This document shows, piece after piece, positions 52,933-60,873 of a stretch of 64,000 bases of DNA. Source of the DNA: Actinoallomurus purpureus (GTDB lineage Bacteria > Actinomycetota > Actinomycetes > Streptosporangiales > Streptosporangiaceae); assembly GCF_024055795.1 (NCBI RefSeq), contig NZ_JAMXMY010000031.1:1-64000 (forward strand), given 5' to 3'. The stretch's first letter is position 1. Every line of letters starts with the position of its first letter. Made by a program: the position numbers and the translations under genes. The notes under the pieces are model-generated. The model did no database searches. It saw only the letters and a list, made by a program, of their open reading frames with translations, and was not told where the DNA came from.

Positions 52933-53141
52933 GAACACGAACAGTGCGGAGGTCGGCAACCGCGCCGGCCTGAGCCACGAACCCACATGTCAAGGGCGGT
53001 AAGCCCGGTTTCCGCACCCTCAAGGGCATCGGGCTCTCCACGCGGCGGCGGCGGAGGGGCCGCCTCTCCCGGGAGGCTCCCAGAACCAGGGCTGTCCAAA
53101 TTGCCGTCCTTGCTGCGTCGTCCAGGTACGAAAAGCCACGG

Positions 53142-55967
53142 TCAGGAGCCCAGCCGCTCGGCGAGGAGCTGGGCGAGGTGGACGCCCTGCCGTGGCGACA
53201 GGTCGGCGATCTGCGTACGGCAGGAGAAGCCGTCGGCGAGGACGACCGTCTCCGCCTCCGCGTCGCGCAGAGCGGGCAGCAGTTGGTGCTCGGCCACCGC
53301 GACGGACACCTCGTAGTGTCCCTTCTCGACACCGAAGTTGCCCGCCAGCCCGCAGCATCCGCCGAGCCGCTGAACGTCCGCGCCCGCCTCCCGGAGCAGC
53401 CGGGCGTCCTGGTCCCAGCCCATGACGGCATGGTGGTGGCAGTGCGGCTGGGCCACCACCGTCGTCCCGTCGAACGAGGGCGGCCGCCAGTCCGGGGTCT
53501 CGGCCAGGAGCTCGGCCAGCGTGCGGGTGCGCTCCGCCACCGGGGCCGCCACCGCCTCGTCCAGCAGCTCCAGCGCGTCCGAGCGCAGGACGGCCGTGCA
53601 GGACGGCTCCATCCCGACGATCGGCACGCCCCTCTCGGCGGCCTCGGCCAGCTCCCCGACCGTACGGCCCAGGATCTTCTTGGCCGCGTCGAGCTGGCCC
53701 GTGGAGATGTAGGTGAGCGCGCAGCACTGGCGGCGCTCGCTGATCTGCGGCGTGTAGCCCGCGGCCGCCAGCACGGCCACGGTCGCGCGGCCGACCTCCG
53801 GGGCGAAGTGGTCGGTGAACGTGTCGACGAACAGCATGACCGGCCTGCCGTCGGCCGGACGGTCGCCGCGGGTCCGCTCGAACCAGTCGCGGAACGTCCG
53901 CGGCGCGAACTCGGGCAGGTGCCGCCGCCTGTCCACCCCGGCGACCGCCAGCGCCGCCCGCCGCAGCCCCGGCACGCGCATGGCCCCGTTGACGACGCGC
54001 GGCATGCGGCCGGCCAGCCTCGCCCAGAGCGGCAGCCGGCCCAGCGAGTAGTGCGACGCGGGACGCAGCCGCCCACGGTAGCTCTGGTGCAGCACCTCGG
54101 ACTTGTAGGCGGCCATGTCGATCCCGGTCGGGCAGTCCGAGGCGCAGCCCTTGCAGGACAGGCACAGGTCGAGGGCCTCGTGGACCTCGGGCGAGCGCCA
54201 CCCGCCATCGACCAGGGAGCCGTTGACCATCTCCTGCAGGACGCGGGCCCGCCCGCGGGTGGAGTCCTTCTCTTCCCGGGTGGCCAGGTAGGACGGGCAC
54301 ATCACCCCGCCGGACGCGGTGTTGTCCGCGCGGCACTTGCCCACGCCCGTGCAGCGGTGCACCGACTGGCTGAAGTCGCCGCCGTCGTGGCGGTAGGCCA
54401 GGGCGAGGTTCTTCCGCACCGGCCGGGCGGCCGGGATCCGCAGGTCGGCGTCGACCGGGCGGGGCCGCACCAGCACCCCGGGGTTGAGCACGTCACCCGG
54501 GTCGAAGATCCCCTTGACCCGGCGGAACAGGTCGACCGCCGTCTCGGAGTACATCAGCGGCAGCAGCTCGCTGCGGGCGCGGCCGTCCCCGTGCTCGCCG
54601 GACAGCGAACCGCCGTACCCGGCGACGAGCGTGGCCGCGGCCTCCAGGAACGCGCGGTACGCCTGCGGCCCCTCCGGCCTGTCCAGCGGCCAGTCGATCC
54701 GGATGTGCAGGCAGCCGTCGCCGAAGTGCCCGTACGGGAGGCCGGTCACGCCGTGCTCGGCCATCAGCGCCTCGAAGTCGCGCAGGTAGCGGCCCAGCAT
54801 CGCCGGGGGCACGGCCGCGTCCTCCCAGCCCCCGTGCGCGGGCAGCCCGGCGGGGCTGCGGCCGGACAGGCCCGCGCCGTCCTCCCGGATGCGCCACAGC
54901 GCCGCCGCCCGCGCAGGGTCGGTGACGACGAGGGCGTCCTCGCCACCGGCGGCCACCCGCCCCGCCCGGTCGAGGACCTCGGTCTCGTCGTCCCCGGCGA
55001 CCTCGACGAACAGCCACGCGGCCCCGCGCGGCAACGGCGGCACCGCGTCGGGGCCCCGCCGCGTGCGCACCACGTCGACGATGCGCGCGTCGATGCCCTC
55101 ACAGGCCGTGGGCAGGTGCTCCAGCACGCCGGGAGCGGCGTCGCCCGCAGCGGCGATGTCGTCGTAGCCGAGCACGACCAGGACCCGGTGCGCCGGGTCG
55201 GTCACCAGTCTCACCGTCGCCTCGGTCAGCACTGCGAGGGTGCCCTCGCTGCCCACCAGCAGGCGGGCCACGTCGAACCGCCGCTCCGGCAGCAGGTGCT
55301 CCAGCGCGTATCCCGACACCTGCCGCCCGAACCGGCCGAACTCCGTCCTGATCGTGGCGAGGTTCGCGTTCGCGAGGTCGTGCAGCGCGGTGAGCTCGGC
55401 GGGAGCGTCCGGGGCGGGCCGGCCCAGCGGGGACGACAGGTCCAGCGCGGAGCCCTTGCCCGTCACCGCTTTGAGGGCGGCGATGTTATCGGAGGTGCGG
55501 CCGTAGCCGAGCGTCCGGGAGCCGCACGCGTTGTTGCCGATCATGCCGCCGATCGTGCAGCGCGTGTGGGTGGAGGGGTCGGGGCCGAACCTGAGCCCGT
55601 ACGGGGCGGCCGCGCGCTGCAGGTGGGCCTGGACGACGCCGGGTTGGACCACGGCGGTCCGGGCCTCGGCGTCGACCTGCAGCACCTGCCCCATGTGGCG
55701 GCTGAAGTCCAGCACGAGCCCGGGACCGATCGCGTTTCCGGCCACCGACGTGCCGCCGCCGCGGGCGGTGAGGGGGATCTCGTGGCGCGCGCACAGCTCG
55801 ATCGCGGTGGCCACGTCCTCGGCGGATCTGGGCCGGGCGACCACCGACGGCGGCACCCGGTAGAGAGAGGCGTCGGACGAGTGGGCGGACCGCGCCAGGG
55901 AGTCGGTCAGCACGTCGGTGACTCCGCGTCGGCGCAGCTCGGTCGCGAGGGTGGCAGCCGGATCCAT
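53142..55967 (-). CDS. FAD/Fe-S D-2-hydroxyglutarate dehydrogenase (GlcD-GlpC fusion, YdiJ-like)
   Basis: 941 residues from ATG 55967. N-terminal FAD_binding_4/GlcD part (about 1-500: ARGGGTSVAGNAIGPGLVLD, GCLHIRIDWPLDRPEG), then an iron-sulphur segment with RCTGVGKCR, CLSCKGCASDCPTG (CxxCxxCxxxCP) and two GlpC-like CCG regions (QCCALTYIS, GGCCGLAGNFG). This fusion architecture is that of D-2-hydroxyglutarate dehydrogenases. It returns D-2-hydroxyglutarate made by the divergent HglS enzyme to 2-oxoglutarate. Start lacks a clear ribosome site. Confidence 0.88.
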   Translation of the reverse strand: MDPAATLATELRRRGVTDVLTDSLARSAHSSDASLYRVPPSVVARPRSAEDVATAIELCARHEIPLTARGGGTSVAGNAIGPGLVLDFSRHMGQVLQVDAEARTAVVQPGVVQAHLQRAAAPYGLRFGPDPSTHTRCTIGGMIGNNACGSRTLGYGRTSDNIAALKAVTGKGSALDLSSPLGRPAPDAPAELTALHDLANANLATIRTEFGRFGRQVSGYALEHLLPERRFDVARLLVGSEGTLAVLTEATVRLVTDPAHRVLVVLGYDDIAAAGDAAPGVLEHLPTACEGIDARIVDVVRTRRGPDAVPPLPRGAAWLFVEVAGDDETEVLDRAGRVAAGGEDALVVTDPARAAALWRIREDGAGLSGRSPAGLPAHGGWEDAAVPPAMLGRYLRDFEALMAEHGVTGLPYGHFGDGCLHIRIDWPLDRPEGPQAYRAFLEAAATLVAGYGGSLSGEHGDGRARSELLPLMYSETAVDLFRRVKGIFDPGDVLNPGVLVRPRPVDADLRIPAARPVRKNLALAYRHDGGDFSQSVHRCTGVGKCRADNTASGGVMCPSYLATREEKDSTRGRARVLQEMVNGSLVDGGWRSPEVHEALDLCLSCKGCASDCPTGIDMAAYKSEVLHQSYRGRLRPASHYSLGRLPLWARLAGRMPRVVNGAMRVPGLRRAALAVAGVDRRRHLPEFAPRTFRDWFERTRGDRPADGRPVMLFVDTFTDHFAPEVGRATVAVLAAAGYTPQISERRQCCALTYISTGQLDAAKKILGRTVGELAEAAERGVPIVGMEPSCTAVLRSDALELLDEAVAAPVAERTRTLAELLAETPDWRPPSFDGTTVVAQPHCHHHAVMGWDQDARLLREAGADVQRLGGCCGLAGNFGVEKGHYEVSVAVAEHQLLPALRDAEAETVVLADGFSCRTQIADLSPRQGVHLAQLLAERLGS

Positions 55968-55972
55968 GAGTA

Positions 55973-55985
55973 GCATGTTACATGC
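55973..55985. promoter_or_regulatory. Perfect palindrome between the dehydrogenase and hglS genes
   Basis: GCATGTTACATGC: arms GCATGT and ACATGC around a central T, only 6 bases from the dehydrogenase ATG. Its GCATG half-sites recur in front of the GntR gene (59814-59828). Candidate binding site of that GntR/FCD regulator. Confidence 0.55.
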
Positions 55986-56064
55986 GACACCTGGCGCTCG
56001 CCTCGCCTTCTCCGTACGCTTCCGTGTGACACCGCAGGGTTCGGCGGCGAGGAGAGAAGGGCCG

Positions 56065-57474
56065 ATGGTCGACTCGACCGCGCTCCGGGCGGCGTTCGCC
56101 CGACGGCTGTCGGCGATGTACGGCACGGAGGTCCCCGCCTACAACACCCTTGTCGACGTCGCGCAGGACGTGAACCGCGAGGTGCTGGAGCGGATGGGGG
56201 CCGACGCCGAACGGCTGGGCTCCATCGACCGCGTCACCGCCGAGCGGCACGGCGCGATCCGCGTCGGAACGCCGACCGAGATGGCGCAGGTCGCCCGCGT
56301 CTTCGGCGCGATGGGCATGTACCCGGTCGGCTACTACGACCTGCGCGAGGCGGCGAGCAGCTCGGTGCCGGTCGTCTCCACGGCGTTCCGTCCCGTCGAC
56401 GAGGCGGAGCTGGCCGCCAATCCCTTCCGCGTGTTCACCTCCATGCTCGTGACGGGCGACCGGCGGTTCTTCGACGAGGACCTCGAACGCAGGCTCAGCG
56501 AGTTCCTCGGGGCGCGCCGGCTGTTCCCGCCGCGGCTGCTCGACCTCGCCGACCGCGCCGAGGCCGAGGGCGGCCTGGACGACGCGGAGGCCGAGGAGTT
56601 CCTCACCCTCGCCACCCAGGCGTTCGAGCTGTCCAGGGTCCCGGTCTCCCGCAGCTGGTACACCGAGCTGGAGCGCGTGTCCTCGGTCGCCGCAGACATC
56701 GGCGGCGTGCCCAGCACCCACGTCAACCACCTGACGCCGCGCGTGCTCGACATCGACGCCCTCTACGCGCGCATGAGTGAGCGCGGCGTCACGATGATCG
56801 ACGCCATCCAGGGGCCGCCCCGCTGGGACGGCCCCGACCTGCTGCTGCGCCAGACCTCCTTCCGCGCGCTGGCGGAGCCACGCGTATTCCGGGAGGACGA
56901 CGGCAGGATCGTGGAGGACGACCTGCGCGTACGGTTCGGGGAGGTGGAGGCACGGGGCATCGCGGTGACGCCCGCCGGACGCGCCCGGTACGACGAGCTG
57001 TCCGCCGAACTGGACACCGCGCTCGCGGGGCGGCGGGTGACGGCCGAGGAGCGGGGCGCCGTCGCGGCCAAGCTCTGGGAGGGCCGGGTGCCGCGCACCG
57101 AGGCCGAGCTCGTGACGGGCGACCTCGCCTACTTCACGTTCCACACCACGGGCTCGCGTCCGGCGTCCGCTCCGCCGGCCGGCCTCGCCACGCTCCTGGC
57201 GGAGGGCTGGGTCACGGCCCGGCCGATCGTGTACGAGGACTTCCTGCCGCGCTCGGCCGCCGGGATCTTCCGGTCGAACCTGACCTCCGACGGTTCCAAG
57301 GACGCGACGAGGGCCGGCGCGGAGTTCGGGGCCGAGGCGCTGGCCGAGGTGCTCGGGCGGCGGCTGCACGATCCCTACGCGCTGTACGCGTCGATCCGGG
57401 CCGCGTCGCTGACGCGCGTGCGCGATGAGCTGGGCCTCGACAGGGAGATCGTCCTGCCCCGGGTTCGTAGATGA
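56065..57474 (+). CDS. hglS: 2-oxoadipate dioxygenase/decarboxylase (HglS, DUF1338)
   Basis: 469 residues, ATG 56065, with AGAAGG 4 bases upstream. The family converts 2-oxoadipate to D-2-hydroxyglutarate with Fe(II). Conserved regions: MYGTEVPAYNTLVDVAQDVN, ERHGAIRVGT, THVNHLTPRVLDID and VRFGEVEARG. H62, H222 and E293 are the probable metal triad, in line with the His/His/Glu ligands described for the Pseudomonas enzyme. Divergent from the D-2-hydroxyglutarate dehydrogenase; together they form the end of the lysine/2-aminoadipate route. Confidence 0.9.
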   Translation: MVDSTALRAAFARRLSAMYGTEVPAYNTLVDVAQDVNREVLERMGADAERLGSIDRVTAERHGAIRVGTPTEMAQVARVFGAMGMYPVGYYDLREAASSSVPVVSTAFRPVDEAELAANPFRVFTSMLVTGDRRFFDEDLERRLSEFLGARRLFPPRLLDLADRAEAEGGLDDAEAEEFLTLATQAFELSRVPVSRSWYTELERVSSVAADIGGVPSTHVNHLTPRVLDIDALYARMSERGVTMIDAIQGPPRWDGPDLLLRQTSFRALAEPRVFREDDGRIVEDDLRVRFGEVEARGIAVTPAGRARYDELSAELDTALAGRRVTAEERGAVAAKLWEGRVPRTEAELVTGDLAYFTFHTTGSRPASAPPAGLATLLAEGWVTARPIVYEDFLPRSAAGIFRSNLTSDGSKDATRAGAEFGAEALAEVLGRRLHDPYALYASIRAASLTRVRDELGLDREIVLPRVRR

Positions 57475-57493
57475 TGCCGGCCCGGCCGGTCCC

Positions 57494-58363
57494 TCACCAG
57501 CGGACGGCCGTGAAGTCGATCGGCCGAGGCCGTAGCAGTCGCGTGCGCTCTGCCAGCGCTTGCACCCGCCGGGACATCTCGTCGGCGGCCAGGCGATGGC
57601 GGTCACCGTGGCCTGGCAGGACCCATTCGAATCGCAGGCGTCCGGCCGTCCTGGCCAGGGAGGCGGCCAACTCCTCGATGGAGTACCAGGTCACACTCTC
57701 CGCGACTTCCAGATCACCGGTGGCGCGTGACCAGTAGAAGCTGTCTCCACTGAAGCAGTACCGGCCATCCGCGAGGTAGAGCACACTCCCCTTGGTGTGG
57801 CCGGGCAGTGGATGGGCGCTGACCCCCTCGCCGACCTCCAGAGGTTCCAGGCCCCGGATCACCCGGTCCGCGTCCGGCGCCGCGTCGAGGTCGCCCTCGT
57901 GGATCCACAGCCGGGCGCCGAAATGGTCCGCATAGCGGCGGCCGTGTGCGGCGTGGTCTCGGTGCGTGAGCAGCACATCGGTGACGATGCCCGATGCCGC
58001 GTAACGCTCGGCGAGGTCACGGCTCCAGCGCGGTGTGTCGATCATCATCACCGTGCCGGACGGCCGCAGCAAGAGGTAGGAGTTGGCCCCGGCGGTGTGC
58101 CGGGAGTTGTGCCCGCACATCAGTACGCCGTTGTCCAAGGCCATCGGAAAAGGGTCGAGCGCCTGGTCCGGCTGCCCGGACGCCGGGCGGATCGAGCGTG
58201 TGGGGCAGGCGAAGGCGGCCGCGTGAAGGCTCCGTGTCTCCGCTTCATCGTTCGGCGGGCGCAGGATCTGCGACCTTCCGTCGGCCTCGCCGATCAGGTC
58301 GGGCGCGAGCTGTCGGGCGGCATCACAGTTGATGCAGCGGTCGTCCACGTACCAGCCGTCCAT
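57494..58363 (-). CDS. Ferredoxin-MBL fusion protein
   Basis: 289 residues, ATG 58363 with AAGGAG 7 bases upstream. The N-terminal 60 residues are a short ferredoxin-like segment (DRCINCDAARQLAPDLIG and FACPTRSIRP). The rest is a metallo-beta-lactamase fold with T-H-R-D-H (LLTHRDHAAHG), H in LPGHTKGSV and D in FSGDSF. Such fusions are redox-linked hydrolases or flavo-diiron-like proteins. It is divergent from the MarR gene and probably regulated by it. Substrate unknown. Confidence 0.82.
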   Translation of the reverse strand: MDGWYVDDRCINCDAARQLAPDLIGEADGRSQILRPPNDEAETRSLHAAAFACPTRSIRPASGQPDQALDPFPMALDNGVLMCGHNSRHTAGANSYLLLRPSGTVMMIDTPRWSRDLAERYAASGIVTDVLLTHRDHAAHGRRYADHFGARLWIHEGDLDAAPDADRVIRGLEPLEVGEGVSAHPLPGHTKGSVLYLADGRYCFSGDSFYWSRATGDLEVAESVTWYSIEELAASLARTAGRLRFEWVLPGHGDRHRLAADEMSRRVQALAERTRLLRPRPIDFTAVRW

Positions 58364-58458
58364 GGCAGGACTCCTTCCAGAAAGGGGGAACGACCCGGAC
58401 CCGGGCCGTCATCAGGCCCTCCGGTTCGCAGAAGCAACGCATCGGATACAGTAGCTGC

Positions 58459-58470
58459 ATAGTTAAGTAT
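58459..58470. promoter_or_regulatory. Near-perfect palindrome before the MarR gene
   Basis: ATAGTTAAGTAT, 10 of 12 positions symmetric around TTAA, 17 bases before ATG 58488. AT-rich palindromes of this form are typical MarR sites in GC-rich genomes. Confidence 0.55.
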
Positions 58471-58487
58471 CTGAATCGTGAAGATAA

Positions 58488-58973
58488 ATGGACCCCCGCA
58501 TGCCCGTCAAACCGCAGGACGATCAGAACGACGAACTCGCCGACCGGATCATCGCGTCCATGACTGACCTCGCCGGAGCCCTGGGACGCCTGAACGACCT
58601 GATCGCCCAGCATCTCGGCATCGCGCAGACCGATCTGCTCTGCCTGCACGTGCTCGACCGCGCCGGAGCCTCCACTGCCGGAGCGCTCAGCTCTCAGCTC
58701 GGGCGTACCACCGGCGCGGTCACGCACATGATCGATCGCCTGGAGAAGGCGGGATACGTCCGGCGTAGACCGGACCCGAAGGACCGCCGCCGCGTACTCG
58801 TCGAAGCCTCGGCCCCAGGACTCGAACGGATCGCTTCGTTCTACGAGGGGATCGACGCCCGCAGCCGCCGATTGATGGCCGCCTTCTCCGGCGACCAACT
58901 GGCGGCGATCCACACCTTCCTTCTGGGCAGTTACGAAAGCGCCGCCGAAGAGTGTGATCACCTGATTCGGTAG
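58488..58973 (+). CDS. MarR-family transcriptional regulator
   Basis: 161 residues with the MarR winged helix: LGIAQTDLLCLHVLDRAGASTAGALSSQLGRTTGAVTHMIDRLEKAGYVRRRPDPKDRRRVLVEAS, including the DxRxR wing (DPKDRRR). Divergent from the ferredoxin-MBL gene, which it likely controls, through the palindrome at 58459. It has one Cys in the DNA-binding part (LLCLHV) that could sense redox or electrophiles, a guess only. Start ATG 58488; no strong ribosome site. Confidence 0.88.
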   Translation: MDPRMPVKPQDDQNDELADRIIASMTDLAGALGRLNDLIAQHLGIAQTDLLCLHVLDRAGASTAGALSSQLGRTTGAVTHMIDRLEKAGYVRRRPDPKDRRRVLVEASAPGLERIASFYEGIDARSRRLMAAFSGDQLAAIHTFLLGSYESAAEECDHLIR

Positions 58974-59019
58974 CGAGGCCCCTGGCCGCCGCGATCGGGC
59001 GTGGTGACCGGCCGGCCCG

Positions 59020-59817
59020 TCAAACGTGCCTTGACCGCCTACGACCGCTGAGCCCCTTGGAGGCGGCCATCTGGTCCTCCTCGACGATGGACGCCCACAG
59101 CGCGTCCACGTCGACCGGCTCGCCCTGCGCCCGGGCCGCCTGCCGGGCCAGGATGAGCCCGGTGTTGGTCAGGTGCGCCCGCATCGCGCGTACGGCGCCG
59201 TCGGCGTCCGCGGCGGCGACGGCCGCCACGATGGGCTTGTGCTCCTCGTGCACCTGCCGCAGGGTCCGGGACCGGTCGTCGGTCGAGGTGCCGAGGATGC
59301 GCATCGTGTCGCGCAGGCCGCCGACGATCGCGCGGGCCCGGCCGTTGCCCGCCGCGACCAGGATGTGGTCGTGCAGGGCCTGGTCCAGGTGGAAGAACAG
59401 CGTCTCGTCACCGGCGTCGACCGCCGCCGCCATCTCCTCCATCGTCGCCCGCAGGGACTTCCCGAGCTCGGCCGAATCGCCGCCGGCCACCCGCCGGACG
59501 GCGGGCAGCTCCAGCGCCAGCCGTACGCCGAAGATCTCGACGATCTCCCTCGGGTGCGGCAGCACGACGCGGAACCCCCGGTTGCGCTCGACCTGCACCA
59601 GGCCCGCGTCCGCGAGCCGCAGCAGCGCCTCGCGCACCGGGCTCCGGGACACGTTGAGCTGCTCGGCCACCTGGTAGACCGAGTAGAGCCGGCCGGGGAC
59701 CATCGCGCCCGTGTGCACCGCCCGGCGCACCTCGGAGATCACCTGCTCGGCCAGCGACCGCGACGCGTGCGGCAAGGGCTGCAGCCGGAGTTCGGCGTGC
59801 TGGCGGGTGGGCGGCAT
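59020..59817 (-). CDS. GntR-family regulator (FCD domain)
   Basis: 265 residues, ATG 59817. Winged helix (about 20-85): AEQVISEVRRAVHTGAMVPGRLYSVYQVAEQLNVSRSPVREALLRLADAGLV; then the all-helical FCD ligand domain with D...H...H metal residues (LFFHLDQALHDHILV). FCD regulators usually sense carboxylic acids such as those of the lysine/2-oxoadipate route. Divergent from the nitrilase gene by 48 bases. Probably controls that gene and perhaps the hglS/dehydrogenase pair. Confidence 0.85.
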   Translation of the reverse strand: MPPTRQHAELRLQPLPHASRSLAEQVISEVRRAVHTGAMVPGRLYSVYQVAEQLNVSRSPVREALLRLADAGLVQVERNRGFRVVLPHPREIVEIFGVRLALELPAVRRVAGGDSAELGKSLRATMEEMAAAVDAGDETLFFHLDQALHDHILVAAGNGRARAIVGGLRDTMRILGTSTDDRSRTLRQVHEEHKPIVAAVAAADADGAVRAMRAHLTNTGLILARQAARAQGEPVDVDALWASIVEEDQMAASKGLSGRRRSRHV

Positions 59818-59841
59818 GCTGGCATGCTACCCACACGGGTA
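59814..59841. promoter_or_regulatory. Repeated GCATGCT half-sites and inverted repeat before the nitrilase gene
   Basis: GCATGCT occurs at 59814-59820 and 59822-59828; TACCC-ACAC-GGGTA lies at 59828-59841. Both are in the 48-base divergent region between GntR and nitrilase starts. The GCATG half-site is shared with 55973-55985. Confidence 0.45.
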
Positions 59842-59865
59842 CCGGCCGTACGGATGGAGAAGCCC

Positions 59866-60693
59866 ATGCGCATCGCACTGAGTCAGCTGGTCGCCGGGAC
59901 CGATCCGACGGCGAACCTGGCACTGGTCGAGGCCGGTGTCTCCGACGCCGCGGCCCGGGGCGCCCGGGTCGTCGTCTTCCCGGAGGCGACCATGGCGTGC
60001 TTCGGGATACCGCTGGGGCCGGTGGCCGAGCCCCTCGACGGCCCGTGGGCGGGTGCCGTACGCGACCTCGCCCGCCGGGCGGGCGTCGTGGTGGTCGCTG
60101 GCATGTTCACTCCGGCCGCCGACGGCCGGGTGACCAACACCCTGCTCGTCACCGGGCCAGGGCTGGACGACCACTACGACAAGATCCACCTGTTCGACGC
60201 CTTCGGCTTCACCGAGTCGAAGACCGTCGCCCCCGGGACGCGTCCGGTGACCTTCGACCTGGACGGTGTCACCCTCGGCGTGGCGACCTGCTACGACGTA
60301 CGTTTCCCCGAGCTGTTCACCACGCTGGCCGCGCGCGGCGCCACGGCGACCCTGCTCGCCGCCTCCTGGGGCGCGGGCCCGGGCAAGCGGGACCAGTGGG
60401 AGCTGCTGGTGCGGGCTCGCGCCCTGGACAGCACGAGCTGGGTGCTCGCGTGCGGTCAAGCCGATCCGGAGACGATCGGGCGGCGCCCGATCGGCGCCGC
60501 GCCGTCCGGAATCGGGCACAGCCTGGCGGTCTCACCGCTCGGTGAGGTCCGCGCCCGTCTCGGCGCGGATCCCGGCCTGCTGGTGGCCGACATCGATCCG
60601 GACGAGGTGCGCACGGCCCGGGCGGCGGTCCCGGTCCTGGCCAACCGGAGATTCACCACCACGACGCCGGACGACGGCGCCGAGACCCTCTAG
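59866..60693 (+). CDS. Nitrilase-superfamily carbon-nitrogen hydrolase (omega-amidase-like)
   Basis: 275 residues, ATG 59866 after GGAGAAGCCC. The catalytic triad is E40 (FPEATM), K106 (YDKIHLFDAFG) and C142 (ATCYDVRFPEL). These enzymes hydrolyse amides such as omega-amides of dicarboxylates. Next to the lysine genes a role on 5-aminovaleramide, glutaramate or 2-oxoglutaramate is plausible but unproven. Divergent from the GntR regulator. Confidence 0.85.
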   Translation: MRIALSQLVAGTDPTANLALVEAGVSDAAARGARVVVFPEATMACFGIPLGPVAEPLDGPWAGAVRDLARRAGVVVVAGMFTPAADGRVTNTLLVTGPGLDDHYDKIHLFDAFGFTESKTVAPGTRPVTFDLDGVTLGVATCYDVRFPELFTTLAARGATATLLAASWGAGPGKRDQWELLVRARALDSTSWVLACGQADPETIGRRPIGAAPSGIGHSLAVSPLGEVRARLGADPGLLVADIDPDEVRTARAAVPVLANRRFTTTTPDDGAETL

Positions 60694-60726
60694 TCCTTCA
60701 GGGCAGGCGCCGGCCCGTCCCGGAGG

Positions 60727-60873
60727 TCAGCCCTTGCCCAGCAGTTCGCGCACGTGCTGAACGATCTCCTCGTTGGTGTAGGCGTGACCGCCGATGCCCC
60801 AGCCCCCGGGAACCGCCTCGATCAGCGTGACCCAGGTGCGCTCAGCGAACCGCTCAGCAATTACGCCCGTCAT
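60727..60873 (-). CDS. Truncated tautomerase-like small protein, coupled to the exporter
   Basis: 48 residues; the ATG at 60873 overlaps the exporter stop (TGATG). The sequence FAERTWVTLIEAVPGGWGIGG, followed by HAYTNEEIVQ, is the second half of 4-oxalocrotonate tautomerase-like proteins. The first half, including the catalytic Pro1 strand, is missing. It is therefore a truncated gene, or a short protein reusing the fold. Overlap with the exporter suggests it was retained in the operon. Confidence 0.6.
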   Translation of the reverse strand: MTGVIAERFAERTWVTLIEAVPGGWGIGGHAYTNEEIVQHVRELLGKG

